This document shows positions 19,858-28,567 of a DNA stretch of 64,000 bases, in pieces (the stretch's first letter is position 1; the number at the start of each line of letters is the position of its first letter). The notes below the pieces were generated by a model that saw nothing but the letters and a program-made list of their open reading frames with translations, searched no databases and was not told the origin of the DNA. Both the position numbers and the translations under genes were made by a program. Source of the DNA: Acetobacter tropicalis (lineage in GTDB: Bacteria; Pseudomonadota; Alphaproteobacteria; Acetobacterales; Acetobacteraceae); assembly GCF_001580915.1 (NCBI RefSeq), contig NZ_LHZQ01000222.1, forward strand, positions 186,001 to 250,000. The letters run 5' to 3'.

Positions 19858-20679
19858 TGTGGCTTTTGCTGAGAGCCGAAGAACGCAGGCGGTCACATAA
19901 AATGGCCGGATTTTCAGCAATTAACTGTGTCCCGTGCCATTGGCCTAACGTTTCTTCATAAAGGTTTCGTCTTGATCAGTCGGCGATTGGAGGGGACTAA
20001 AAACCCCTTTTCCTGATCGCGATGATCATGCGCTATCGAGAGCGCAATGGGCGGAAAATCCTGAATGGGGATGTTCCGACTCCCCAAATTTATGGTGAAT
20101 CGCGAGTGATTTCGCCTCCTTATTTCATCGCTTTTGAGGCAGGTTTCTGTGGTGTTGCAGAGGTAATGGCCCCACTTATTTCTGCATGGAATCTTACGGT
20201 CTTGTAAAAAAGAGACGGGTAACGTTTCTGCCTGCTCAAGTTTCTTCTTAAAAATTTGTTAGGTTCTTCAGGAATAAGAGAGCTTTTTATTCCAACCCTG
20301 TTTCCCGTTATTTTGGAAACTTCGTTTCAGATGTCTAAAGATTTTGCAGAGTAGCTATTTTTTATGTTAAAATAAATAACACATAAAAAGAAAAGAGAGG
20401 ACAGCATTAAGAAGCTTCTTTTCGGACCAAATTGGTACGGAAGGCTTGCAGGACCACAAAAGTCCGCTTATATACTGAACGGCGAGGGCAGAGTTTTCAA
20501 AAAGATTTCCAGAAAATGAACGACACTGCCGCCATTTGTTACAAAAAGTTCATGCGTGCACGTGTGCGGCTGTTTCTGCTCAGAGATAGGCGGGTGTGTA
20601 GGCTGAAATTCAAGGTGCGCAACTGAAAAGGGGTGGTTTCGTCTCGTTTTTCAGGCAGCACGAAGAGGTTTTCGCCCTG
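19858..20679. other. 822-bp non-coding region upstream of the RNA helicase
   Basis: No convincing gene. It contains several short hairpins: GGGG-loop-CCCCTTTT at about 19992-20010, GCGCT/AGCGC at 20031-20046, and GGGGA/TCCCC around 20068-20085. An AT-rich stretch lies at 20340-20400, and the perfect palindrome AAGAAGCTTCTT at about 20409-20421. The part near 20680 may be a long structured leader of the helicase mRNA, as is common for cold-induced DEAD-box genes. The first hairpin with its T-run could end metXW or a small RNA. An open frame at 20022-20207 lacks a ribosome binding site. Confidence 0.5.
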
Positions 20680-21984
20680 ATGACTACGTTTTCCGATCTG
20701 AAGCTTGCCGAGCCCCTGCTGAAGGCGCTGGCCGAGGAGGGGTATGAAAACCCCACCCCCATTCAGGCTCAGTCCATCCCTCATCTGCTGGCCGGGCGTG
20801 ATCTGCTTGGTCTCGCCCAGACCGGCACCGGGAAGACGGCGGCTTTTGCTCTGCCGATTCTGGACCATCTGCTGAAGAACCCCAAACCTGCGGGCCCTAA
20901 AAAAGCACGCGTTCTTATTCTTGCCCCCACGCGTGAACTGGTTTCCCAGATCAGTGAAAGCTTCAAGGCTTATGCGCGCCACATGAAATTCACGCAGGCC
21001 GTGGTTTTTGGTGGTGTTGGGCAGGGGCGGCAGGTTGAAGCCATGCGCCGTGGTGTGGATGTTCTGGTGGCGGCTCCGGGCCGTCTGCTGGACCTGATCG
21101 GCCAAGGTTATATCGATCTTTCCGCGCTTGAAGTTCTGGTGCTGGATGAAGCAGACCGCATGCTGGATATGGGGTTTGTGCGCGACATTCGCCGTATCAT
21201 GACCTTCCTGCCGGCAAAACGGCAGACGCTGCTGTTCTCTGCCACCATGCCGCGCAGCATTGCCGATCTGGCCAGCTCGCTGCTGCATGATCCTGCAAAG
21301 GTGGAAGTCACGCCGCCCTCCAGCACGGTGGATCGCATCCAGCAGGCTGTGATGTTTGTGGATGGGTCAAACAAGCGCGATGCGCTGCTGACACTGGTGG
21401 AATCTCCCAAAGTGGTTCGGGCCGTGGTGTTCACGCTCATGAAGCATGAAGCCAACAAGGTTGCGGAATTCCTCAACAAAAACAGTATCGTGGCGGAAGC
21501 TATTCACGGCAACAAATCCCAGGGTGCACGTGAACGCGCCATGAAGGGGTTCCGGGCAGGCAGCGTGAAAGTGCTGGTGGCAACGGATATCGCTGCCCGC
21601 GGGATTGACGTGGATGATGTCAGCCACGTCTTTAACTACGATCTACCAAATGTACCGGAAAGCTACGTTCACCGTATTGGCCGTACGGCACGTGCGGGCC
21701 GTGATGGCTGGGCCGTTTCCTTCTGTGATCCGGAACAGCGGGCATGGCTGCGGGATATCGAAAAGACGATCGGCAAGTCCATTCCGGTGGTGCGTGATCA
21801 TCCGTGGCACTCTATGGAAGCTGAGAATTCCACCATGCGTCCGCCGGTGCTAGGTGGCGGTGGCCGTGGTCGTGGTGGCCCACCGCGCGGTGGAGGCGGT
21901 GCAGGCCGTGGCCGTGGTGCTCCGCCGCGTGGGGCAGGTGGTCGCTCAGGTGGCGGTCGTGCTGCCGCAGGTCGCGCTCACTAA
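20680..21984 (+). CDS. DEAD-box RNA helicase (RhlE-like)
   Basis: The 434-residue ATP-dependent RNA helicase has a Q motif (ENPTPIQAQSIP), motif I AQTGTGKTAAF, Ia PTRELVSQI, II LDEADRMLDMGF, III FSATMP, and domain 2 motifs ARGIDVDDVSHV and YVHRIGRTARAG. The C-terminus from about residue 390 is a low-complexity Gly/Arg/Pro tail with RGG-like repeats, an RNA-binding extension that promotes unwinding and condensation. Members act in ribosome assembly and mRNA decay, especially in the cold. The long leader upstream may carry regulation. A strong terminator follows. Confidence 0.95.
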   Translation: MTTFSDLKLAEPLLKALAEEGYENPTPIQAQSIPHLLAGRDLLGLAQTGTGKTAAFALPILDHLLKNPKPAGPKKARVLILAPTRELVSQISESFKAYARHMKFTQAVVFGGVGQGRQVEAMRRGVDVLVAAPGRLLDLIGQGYIDLSALEVLVLDEADRMLDMGFVRDIRRIMTFLPAKRQTLLFSATMPRSIADLASSLLHDPAKVEVTPPSSTVDRIQQAVMFVDGSNKRDALLTLVESPKVVRAVVFTLMKHEANKVAEFLNKNSIVAEAIHGNKSQGARERAMKGFRAGSVKVLVATDIAARGIDVDDVSHVFNYDLPNVPESYVHRIGRTARAGRDGWAVSFCDPEQRAWLRDIEKTIGKSIPVVRDHPWHSMEAENSTMRPPVLGGGGRGRGGPPRGGGGAGRGRGAPPRGAGGRSGGGRAAAGRAH

Positions 21985-22021
21985 ATAAAGCGTCACAGGC
22001 TTGTAGGCTGCGGTAGTAAGG

Positions 22022-22053
22022 AAGCCGCTCAGGGAAACCCGAGCGGCTTTTTT
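22022..22053 (+). terminator. Rho-independent terminator of the RNA helicase gene
   Basis: AAGCCGCTC-A-GGG pairs with CCC-GAGCGGCTT around an AAA loop and runs into six T residues. It lies 38 bp after the stop and faces the end of the convergent EEP gene. Confidence 0.93.
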
Positions 22054-22088
22054 CATGCTGGGTATTCTATTTTAGAAAAAGGCTCTTT

Positions 22089-23090
22089 CTACTTTGCTGA
22101 CGGATCTAGTCGGAGCGAGACGGGGCAGTGGTCTGAGAGCGCAGCCGGGTCTGCTGGTTGATACATTAGAACGCGCAGTGAATTTTTTACTTCCCAGTGC
22201 GTGGCAGGGCCGCCCAGAAGAATGTGGTCAATAAAATACGTGCCGCCTTCGCACGGGTTGGCTTGCCCGGCAGTGCTTAAACGAAGTGGCCCACTTTGCA
22301 GAATGCTGAGAAAAAATGGGTCGTGAACGGTTAGGCGGCGGTTGAAATCTCCCATAATCAAGAAGGCATCATTCGCTTTTTGTCGGGCGCTAATCCAGTT
22401 TCCAAGAGCCTTAAATTGCAGCACGAGGGTGGGGCAGGCATGTTTTCTGTCTTCAGGCGGGTTATCCCAACATCCCGTTTTCAGGTGCAGAACCAGTAGG
22501 CGCAAGACAGTGGAACCCTCATGCACTGTCAGGTCAAGTCCACTGCGCAGCGGATGGACTGTTCCGGGTATGGAAACAGCAATATCCGTTACATCCGGGT
22601 TGCGGGTAACGGTCAGGCCTTTGCGGATAGCTGCGCCCGTATGCTGGGCAATGGGGTCGTTGGAGAGAAAAAGCTGATAGCGTGAGGCTGGAAAAACACG
22701 GCTCAGGGAGGAGATGCCATCCACTTCCTGCACCCCAATAATATCAGCATCAAGCGCGTCCGCATAACCGGCTAATGCTGTGAAATCGGTGGCTGATCGA
22801 TGAGGAATATCCGAAGGCAGTGGCTGTGTGGGCGGCTGGAGGTTGTCCACGAGCCAGTCCATGTTCCACGTGGCGATTTTTAGCGGGTGTGCGGAGGCAG
22901 AGGTCCCGCTTATCAGGGAAATACCCAGCGCCCCGGCCAGTAAAAATTTATAAACAGGATAGAAACAAGTGTGGCGGAGCCGAAGCCCCGCCTTGGTGTA
23001 GCGGTTGGGGTGAAGCCTGTTATCAGGCGACTTCGCTTTCCAGTCGGCTGATTGTTTCAGGGATGGAAACGGTAGTGCGTGTCTGTTCAT
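22089..23090 (-). CDS. Endonuclease/exonuclease/phosphatase family protein, exported
   Basis: An EEP-superfamily hydrolase. Motifs are KIATWNMDWL (start of the fold), DIIGVQEVDG (metal glutamate), ILMGDFNRRL (the GDFN motif; FLIMGDFNRR in this protein) and LSDHCPVSLRL (catalytic SDHxP). A hydrophobic stretch KFLLAGALGISLISGTSASA just before the fold is a signal peptide, so export is expected. The start is doubtful: no ATG, GTG or TTG lies in frame between the end of the carbonic anhydrase gene (23023) and this signal peptide. The nearest start is ATG 23090, inside that gene, giving an unusually long N-terminus. Substrate unknown. Confidence 0.75.
   Translation of the reverse strand: MNRHALPFPSLKQSADWKAKSPDNRLHPNRYTKAGLRLRHTCFYPVYKFLLAGALGISLISGTSASAHPLKIATWNMDWLVDNLQPPTQPLPSDIPHRSATDFTALAGYADALDADIIGVQEVDGISSLSRVFPASRYQLFLSNDPIAQHTGAAIRKGLTVTRNPDVTDIAVSIPGTVHPLRSGLDLTVHEGSTVLRLLVLHLKTGCWDNPPEDRKHACPTLVLQFKALGNWISARQKANDAFLIMGDFNRRLTVHDPFFLSILQSGPLRLSTAGQANPCEGGTYFIDHILLGGPATHWEVKNSLRVLMYQPADPAALSDHCPVSLRLDPSAK
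22973..22992 (-). other. UUCG hairpin between carbonic anhydrase and EEP genes
   Basis: On the - strand GGCGGGGC-TTCG-GCTCCGCC forms an 8-bp stem with a very stable UUCG tetraloop, 31 bp after the carbonic anhydrase stop. There is no T-run. It may cap the upstream mRNA or modulate translation of the EEP gene, within whose extended frame it lies. Confidence 0.6.
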
Positions 23091-23706
23091 CCAGAATGCT
23101 GATTTCGCCTGAGCCGATGTCATAGAACCAGCCTTGCAGGAAGAGTGTCCCGCGCGCCAGCCCAGCCACAACAGCGGGGTGTGTTTTCAGGTGTGCAATT
23201 TGAAGCAGCACGTTGCGTTCAGAAAGAGTGCGCACATTGGCAGGGCCAGCATCTTCTGCCTGAAGTTCCCCCATGGAGGCGCGAGCAGCTTCCGCGTTGC
23301 GCAACCACGTGGCAACGGTGGGCATACCGTCCAACCCACTCTTTTTGGGAGCAAGCAGGGCTTTCATCGCGCCGCAATCAGAATGGCCACACACAATAAT
23401 GGCGGACACGCCCAAGCCCAGAACGGCATACTCAATGGCGGAGGAAACGCCACCCAGCATCTCGCCATAGGCGGGAACAATATTGCCAATATTGCGCAGA
23501 ATGAAGAGATCTCCCGGTTCGGTCTGGGTGATCAGGTTTGGGTTGATCCGGCTGTCCGCACAGGCAATGAAAAGGGCATCGGGAGATTGGCCGCTCGCCA
23601 GAGAGGCGAAAAGCTTCTCCTTTGCCGGGAACACCTCGGTATTGAAATGTTCAACGCCACGAAGAAGCGAAACGAGGCTGGATCGGGCTTCAGAACATGT
23701 GGGCAT
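23023..23706 (-). CDS. Beta-class carbonic anhydrase
   Basis: The 227-residue zinc enzyme interconverts CO2 and bicarbonate. Zinc ligands and active-site residues are visible as ACADSR (Cys49, Asp51, Arg53) and CGHSDCGAM (His108, Cys111). The fold continues with the usual helices, and the length is normal for the bacterial clade. Probably cytoplasmic: no signal peptide. It supplies bicarbonate for carboxylations. It is upstream of the EEP gene, whose only usable start lies within its 3' end. Confidence 0.95.
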   Translation of the reverse strand: MPTCSEARSSLVSLLRGVEHFNTEVFPAKEKLFASLASGQSPDALFIACADSRINPNLITQTEPGDLFILRNIGNIVPAYGEMLGGVSSAIEYAVLGLGVSAIIVCGHSDCGAMKALLAPKKSGLDGMPTVATWLRNAEAARASMGELQAEDAGPANVRTLSERNVLLQIAHLKTHPAVVAGLARGTLFLQGWFYDIGSGEISILDEQTRTTVSIPETISRLESEVA

Positions 23707-23966
23707 ATAAGCGGCTCCAAATTAAAGCAGTCAGAGAAATCTCTATCACCGTTACGTATGGCAACATACTAGAGTTGCTTTAAACGCATGGCACTCCATA
23801 ATTTTCCCCGCTTCTGAAATTTTTTTTTAAAGAAGGAGAGAAAAATAGTTAAATCAATGGTTTGAAGAGTCTGACATGTTGAAAAACAAGCTTCAGCAGA
23901 GACATGCCCCCTTAAAAATGTGCGAGCATGTCTCCGTGAGAGACCTATTTCGGGCCTAGATGAAGT

Positions 23967-24590
23967 TTAGGTCAGGGGGTCTTCCTCTTCCGGCTCGCTC
24001 AGTTGGTCTGCCGGGTGCCGAACAGGAGGCGCCGCCGTGCGGGTGCGGATTGGGGCTTCCGTCTGGCGGCGGGTAAAGTTTGCGCCCAGTGTTGCCAGTT
24101 CAAGGAAGTTATCGGCCTGTCGGCGGAGATCATCTCCAATCAGCGGTGGGCTAGAGCGCATGGAAGAAACCACGGAAACGCGAGTACCCTGCCGCTGCAC
24201 GGCTTCAACCACGCGGCGGAAATCGGAATCACCAGTAAAAAGAATAGCGTGATCAATATGAGGGGCCATTTCCATCATATCGACGGCAATCTCTATTTCC
24301 ATATTCCCTTTTACGCGCCGCTTGCCGGTTGCATCGGTAAATTCGCGCGCGGGCTTTGTGACCAGAAAATAGCCATTATAAGACAGCCAGTCCGTCAGGG
24401 GCTTAAGGGGGGAGTAATCCTCGGTATCAAGAATGGCAGCGTAATAATACGCGCGGATAACGTGTGTCTTTGAGGCAAAGAAATCTAAAAGTTTTTTATA
24501 ATCGACATCAAAGCCCAAGCTTCTTGAGGTAGAATAAAGGCTGGAACCGTCAATAAAAAGACAGGTTCTTTCATCTTTTTTCAGATTCAT
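23967..24590 (-). CDS. NYN domain protein (LabA/DUF88 family)
   Basis: The NYN (PIN-like) nuclease fold of 207 residues has acidic metal-site residues in CLFIDGSSLY (Asp14), GNMEIEIAVDMMEMA and LFTGDSDFRRVVEAV, followed by GTRVSVVSS. These are the standard four acidic positions of LabA-type RNases. The C-terminal ~40 residues are a proline/acidic tail. The start at ATG 24590 has AAAGGA 10 nt upstream; a TTG at 24620 is weaker. The likely role is RNA processing or decay; the target is unknown. Confidence 0.88.
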   Translation of the reverse strand: MNLKKDERTCLFIDGSSLYSTSRSLGFDVDYKKLLDFFASKTHVIRAYYYAAILDTEDYSPLKPLTDWLSYNGYFLVTKPAREFTDATGKRRVKGNMEIEIAVDMMEMAPHIDHAILFTGDSDFRRVVEAVQRQGTRVSVVSSMRSSPPLIGDDLRRQADNFLELATLGANFTRRQTEAPIRTRTAAPPVRHPADQLSEPEEEDPLT

Positions 24591-24747
24591 TTGGTGGTCG
24601 TCCTTTAATATATAACCCAAAGGTATTGTGAAATTTCGTTAAAATTGGGGCCAGGTTCGGACACAAAACACTTGGCGCTGCATAACTATACTGCTGATTG
24701 CGGAAAAAGATATATCACCGAACATGAAATTCTGGAAGGGTGCTGAA

Positions 24748-25239
24748 ATGGTACTGATTGCAGTGGGGGCTAATCTGCCCCTTGGTGGGCAAGCCGCGTT
24801 AGAGACATGCCGTAAGGTGGTTGAAACGTTGCGTGCCCTCCCTGGGTTGCATGTTGTAGCGGTATCTCATTGGTATGAGAGTGCGCCCGTGCCGCCATCC
24901 GGGCAGCCGCCTTATGTAAATGGGGTGGTGCGGGCCACGACCACGCTTACACCGGATGCCCTGCTTGCTGCTTTGCAGCAGATTGAACTGGATTTCGGGC
25001 GGGAGCGCTCCGTGCGGAACGCCGCACGGACACTTGATCTGGATATCATTGCATTTGGGGGGCTGTGTCAGGATGTGTCTCATCTTATCCTGCCGCATCC
25101 ACGGGCGCATGAACGTGCGTTTGTGCTGCTTCCCCTGCGCGATGTCATGCCGGAATGGGTTCATCCTGCTACGGGGCAGATGCTGGAGGCATTGCTGGAA
25201 AGGGTTTGCGGGCAGGAAATCCGGCAAATTCAGGAATAG
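24748..25239 (+). CDS. folK: 2-amino-4-hydroxy-6-hydroxymethyldihydropteridine diphosphokinase
   Basis: HPPK transfers pyrophosphate from ATP to the pterin in folate synthesis. Motifs are VGANLPLGG at the start, YESAPVPPSGQPPYVNGV, RTLDLDIIAFG (Mg-binding aspartates) and LPHPRAHERAFVLLPL. About 163 residues from ATG 24748, preferred over ATG 24724 because AAGGG lies 7 nt upstream and the first strand starts at once. The other folate genes are not in this window. It precedes rpoZ by about 80 bp. Confidence 0.94.
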   Translation: MVLIAVGANLPLGGQAALETCRKVVETLRALPGLHVVAVSHWYESAPVPPSGQPPYVNGVVRATTTLTPDALLAALQQIELDFGRERSVRNAARTLDLDIIAFGGLCQDVSHLILPHPRAHERAFVLLPLRDVMPEWVHPATGQMLEALLERVCGQEIRQIQE

Positions 25240-25317
25240 CCCCTTCCTTGTGGCGGGGGGATGGGGTAATATGGTTTTTCTATATTTTGTAGCTGAATTG
25301 TCTGGAGGCTCTTCGTA

Positions 25318-25689
25318 ATGGCCCGCGTCACCGTCGAAGACTGCGTAGAGAAAGTCCCGAACCGTTTTGAGCTGGTGCTGTACGCGGCCCAGCGCGCCCG
25401 TAATATCTCTCGTGGTGAAGAGCTTACCATTGACCGTGATAATGACAAGAATCCGGTTGTGGCGCTGCGTGAAATTGCTGACGAAACGGTCAAGCTTCCT
25501 GATCTGCGCAATGATCTGATCCGTTCTCAGGCCCGTGAGCCCGAACCTGAGCCTGTGGATGAAGAAGTGCAGGATCTGGTGCCGACTGAGCAGAACATCT
25601 TTGGTCTGCAGGAAGTGTCCCCTGAAGAAGAAGCCGCTGATGATGCTGGCGCTATTGAAGCAGCTCTGAGCGGCCGTGCACGTCGGTAA
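25318..25689 (+). CDS. rpoZ: RNA polymerase omega subunit
   Basis: Starts [20 protein letters not shown], the classic omega N-terminus. The core (about 1-70) has the [14 protein letters not shown] segment that clamps beta-prime. The C-terminus is an acidic tail (about 80-115) rich in Glu/Asp/Pro, longer than in E. coli but usual in alphaproteobacteria. Omega assists polymerase assembly and forms a ppGpp site, and the ppGpp enzyme gene follows 6 bp downstream, the conserved rpoZ-rsh operon. Confidence 0.97.
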   Translation: MARVTVEDCVEKVPNRFELVLYAAQRARNISRGEELTIDRDNDKNPVVALREIADETVKLPDLRNDLIRSQAREPEPEPVDEEVQDLVPTEQNIFGLQEVSPEEEAADDAGAIEAALSGRARR

Positions 25690-25695
25690 GCGCGT

Positions 25696-28059
25696 GTGAC
25701 GCAGGCAGGGCGCGAAAATCAAACAGGGGCGGTTGTCCCTGTTATAAAGGCCGGAAGGCCAGATGCTCCGCTGCCTGCCGTGGTCAAGAATGATGAGACG
25801 ACTTCCACTGCGCCAGAAAAAGGGCGCGGTGATGTAAATTGTGAGCGGCTGGTCAATGTGGTGCGGGACTATGCTCCTGCGGCTGATGCTGACTTGATTC
25901 GCCGTGCCTTTTCTGTTGCGAAGAAGGCCCATGACGGGCAGCTTCGGGACAATGGTGATCCCTACATAACGCACCCTCTGGCCGTTGCCATGATTTTGGC
26001 CGGCTTTCGTCTGGATGTGCCCTCCATCCTGACGGCGTTGCTTCACGATACCATTGAAGACACCGGCGTAACGCAAGATGAATTGCGGGCGCAGTTTGGG
26101 GATACTGTCGCCGATCTGGTGGATGGTGTTACCAAACTGACCCGGTTGGAGCTTCAGTCCGACCGTACCAAGCAGGCGGAAAATTTCCGCAAGCTTGTGC
26201 TCGCCATGTCCAAGGATATCCGCGTTCTGCTGGTTAAGCTGGCGGATCGTCTCCATAACATGCGTACGCTGCATTTTGTGGAGCGCGTGGACCGTCGCCA
26301 ACGCATTGCGCGGGAAACGCTGGATATCTACGCCCCCCTTGCCGAACGTATCGGTATGGATCGGGTCAAGACAGAACTTCAGAACCTGTCCTTTGCCCAG
26401 CTTGAGCCGGAAGCAGATGTCACCATCCGGGCGCGTCTGAACTATCTGCGTGGCCAGGGCGCTGATGTTATTGAGGAAGTGCGGCGTGAATTGCTGCGCC
26501 TGTGCCATGAAGCCGGCCTGAAAAACGTCCATGTTTCAGGGCGGGAGAAATCTCCCTATTCCATCTGGGAGAAAATGCAGCGTCGGAATGTGGCGTTTGA
26601 ACAGCTTTCAGACATCATGGCTTTTCGCGTGATCGTGGAAACACGGGAAGACTGTTACATGGCGCTGGGTGCTGTGCATGCCGCCTATCCCGTTATTGCT
26701 GGCCGCTTCAAGGATTATATCTCAACCCCCAAGGCCAACGGATATCAGAGCCTTCACACGGGGGTGACGCTGCGGTCTCCGCGTAACCAGAAGATAGAAG
26801 TACAGATTCGTACGTCTGCCATGCATGATGTGGCAGAAAACGGGGTGGCCGCGCACTGGGCTTACAAGGAAGGCACAGCAGAGGATGAAAGCGGTCCCGC
26901 CAGCTTCCGGCGTCCGCGCTGGGTGCAGGATCTGCTCGAAATTCTGGAAGCCTCCTCCGCGCCAGACGAATTTCTCGAAAACACCAGGCTCGAACTCTAT
27001 CAGGATCAGGTTTTCTGCTTTTCCCCCAAGGGGCAGCTTATCTCGCTGCCGCGTGGGGCGACGCCCGTTGATTTTGCTTACGCCGTGCATAGCCAGATTG
27101 GGGATTCCTGCGTAGGCGCCAAGATCAATGGTCGCCTGATGCCGCTGCGGCACGAATTGCAGAACGGAGATCAGGTTGAAATCATGACCGCGCGCGGTGG
27201 GGCTCCGTCCCCATCGTGGGAACGGTTTGTGGTTACGGGGAAGGCCCGTGCGCGTATCCGCCGGTATGTGGCGGCCCAGCAGCGCCAGACCTATCTGGAT
27301 GGCGGGCGTGCGGCTCTGGCCAAGGCCTTCCGGCAGGAAGGGGTGGATGGTTCCGAAAAAGTTATTGAACCCATCCTGAAAGGGCTGAAGCAGAGTTCCT
27401 TGCAGGATCTGTACGTTGCCGTTGGCAATAACAATCTGAGTGCGCGGGATGTGGTGTATGCGGCCTATCCAGAACTGCGCCGGGCCACCCGTGCGCCGCG
27501 TATGGTGCCGGGTCTTCCTGGTGTTCTGGGCACGGCAGGGCCTCGGCCGCGCTCGCCAACACCCTCATCCGGGGGCGGTAGTCGGCGTTCGGGTGGTAGT
27601 ATTCCTCTGCTGGGGCTGGGTCCCGGTGTGGCGGTGCATTTTGCAGCCTGCTGTCATCCTCTGCCAGGAGACCGGATTGTGGGGGTGGTTGCAACGGGCA
27701 AAGGCGTAACGGTTCACACCCGCACCTGCCAGACATTGGAAAGCTTTGCCGCTACTCCGGAACGCTTTCTGGATGTGGATTGGGATTATGACGCCATGGC
27801 CCGTGTTGGGGCGGCGGAAATGCGGGTGGGGCGTATTTCAATCGTGGCGGAAAACGAGCCTTCAGTTCTGGCTACCATTACCAACGCCCTCTCCAAGAGT
27901 GACGCCTCGATGGTGAACCTCAAGATTGTGCATCGGCAGTTGGATTTCATGGAAATTCTGGTGGATGTGGAAGTGCGTGACCTGCGGCATCTTTCTTCTG
28001 TTATTGCAGGATTGAGGGCTGCGTCCGGTATTGCGCAGGCCGACAGGGCCCGCTCATGA
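25696..28059 (+). CDS. Bifunctional (p)ppGpp synthetase/hydrolase (Rsh)
   Basis: The 787-residue RelA/SpoT homologue is the stringent-response switch. The HD hydrolase domain has THP (His93) and LLHDTIEDT (His117-Asp118) intact, so hydrolysis is expected. The synthetase domain around 290-400 has RVIVETREDCY and RFKDYISTPKANGYQSLHT. TGS lies around 438-490 (FSPKGQLISLPRGATPVDFA), then a Gly/Pro/Arg/Ser linker near 610-640, a zinc-finger-like HFAACCHPLPGD and a C-terminal ACT domain. The start is GTG 25696. Single bifunctional Rsh proteins are the alphaproteobacterial norm. Confidence 0.96.
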   Translation: MTQAGRENQTGAVVPVIKAGRPDAPLPAVVKNDETTSTAPEKGRGDVNCERLVNVVRDYAPAADADLIRRAFSVAKKAHDGQLRDNGDPYITHPLAVAMILAGFRLDVPSILTALLHDTIEDTGVTQDELRAQFGDTVADLVDGVTKLTRLELQSDRTKQAENFRKLVLAMSKDIRVLLVKLADRLHNMRTLHFVERVDRRQRIARETLDIYAPLAERIGMDRVKTELQNLSFAQLEPEADVTIRARLNYLRGQGADVIEEVRRELLRLCHEAGLKNVHVSGREKSPYSIWEKMQRRNVAFEQLSDIMAFRVIVETREDCYMALGAVHAAYPVIAGRFKDYISTPKANGYQSLHTGVTLRSPRNQKIEVQIRTSAMHDVAENGVAAHWAYKEGTAEDESGPASFRRPRWVQDLLEILEASSAPDEFLENTRLELYQDQVFCFSPKGQLISLPRGATPVDFAYAVHSQIGDSCVGAKINGRLMPLRHELQNGDQVEIMTARGGAPSPSWERFVVTGKARARIRRYVAAQQRQTYLDGGRAALAKAFRQEGVDGSEKVIEPILKGLKQSSLQDLYVAVGNNNLSARDVVYAAYPELRRATRAPRMVPGLPGVLGTAGPRPRSPTPSSGGGSRRSGGSIPLLGLGPGVAVHFAACCHPLPGDRIVGVVATGKGVTVHTRTCQTLESFAATPERFLDVDWDYDAMARVGAAEMRVGRISIVAENEPSVLATITNALSKSDASMVNLKIVHRQLDFMEILVDVEVRDLRHLSSVIAGLRAASGIAQADRARS

Positions 28060-28093
28060 TGCGCCGGGTGGTCTTTAATCGGAGCGTGGTGGC

Positions 28094-28501
28094 ATGACGG
28101 TTGTTGCCGCAGGAGTGGACCTGTGTGACATGCGCCGGATTGAAAAAGCGATAGACCGGTTTGGGGACCGCTTTCTGGAGCGTGTTTTCACGCCTACGGA
28201 GCGGGCACGGGCGGAGCGTCGGTCCGGGCAGGCCCGGATTGGGGCGTATGCCAAACGCTGGGCCGCCAAGGAAGCTTGCGCCAAGGCGTTGGGAACCGGG
28301 TTTGCTCAGGGTGTGGCGCATAGTTTGATCGGAGTGGAAAATCTGCCTTCAGGGCAACCTACTCTGGTGTTGGCAGGGGCGGCCAAACTCCGCCTTGCTG
28401 CGCTCATCCCGGCCGGAAGCAGCCCGCATCTGGTATTGAGTATGACGGATGAACCCCCTTATGCTTTTGCCGAGGTGATTATCTCTGTCACTCCGGGTTG
28501 A
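28094..28501 (+). CDS. acpS: Holo-[acyl-carrier-protein] synthase
   Basis: The 135-residue phosphopantetheinyl transferase starts GVDLCDMRRIEKAI (Mg-binding aspartate) and has the RWAAKEACAKALGTG motif, with the glutamate and lysine of the active site. It transfers 4'-phosphopantetheine from CoA to acyl carrier protein. It lies 34 bp after rsh and 66 bp before lepB, all on the same strand. Confidence 0.96.
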   Translation: MTVVAAGVDLCDMRRIEKAIDRFGDRFLERVFTPTERARAERRSGQARIGAYAKRWAAKEACAKALGTGFAQGVAHSLIGVENLPSGQPTLVLAGAAKLRLAALIPAGSSPHLVLSMTDEPPYAFAEVIISVTPG

Positions 28502-28567
28502 CATGGGGAAGGGGGCACGGCTTCATCCCTCACGATTTCTCTTTTTAGAACTGATGTAAAACAGGCG

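Noticed and set aside
20022-20207. 61-codon frame in the gap before the RNA helicase
   Set aside because: No ribosome binding site, no motif, and it crosses apparent RNA hairpins.
24799-26532. 577-codon open frame antisense to folK, rpoZ and rsh
   Set aside because: It spans three real genes and their gaps on the other strand and shows no recognisable domain.
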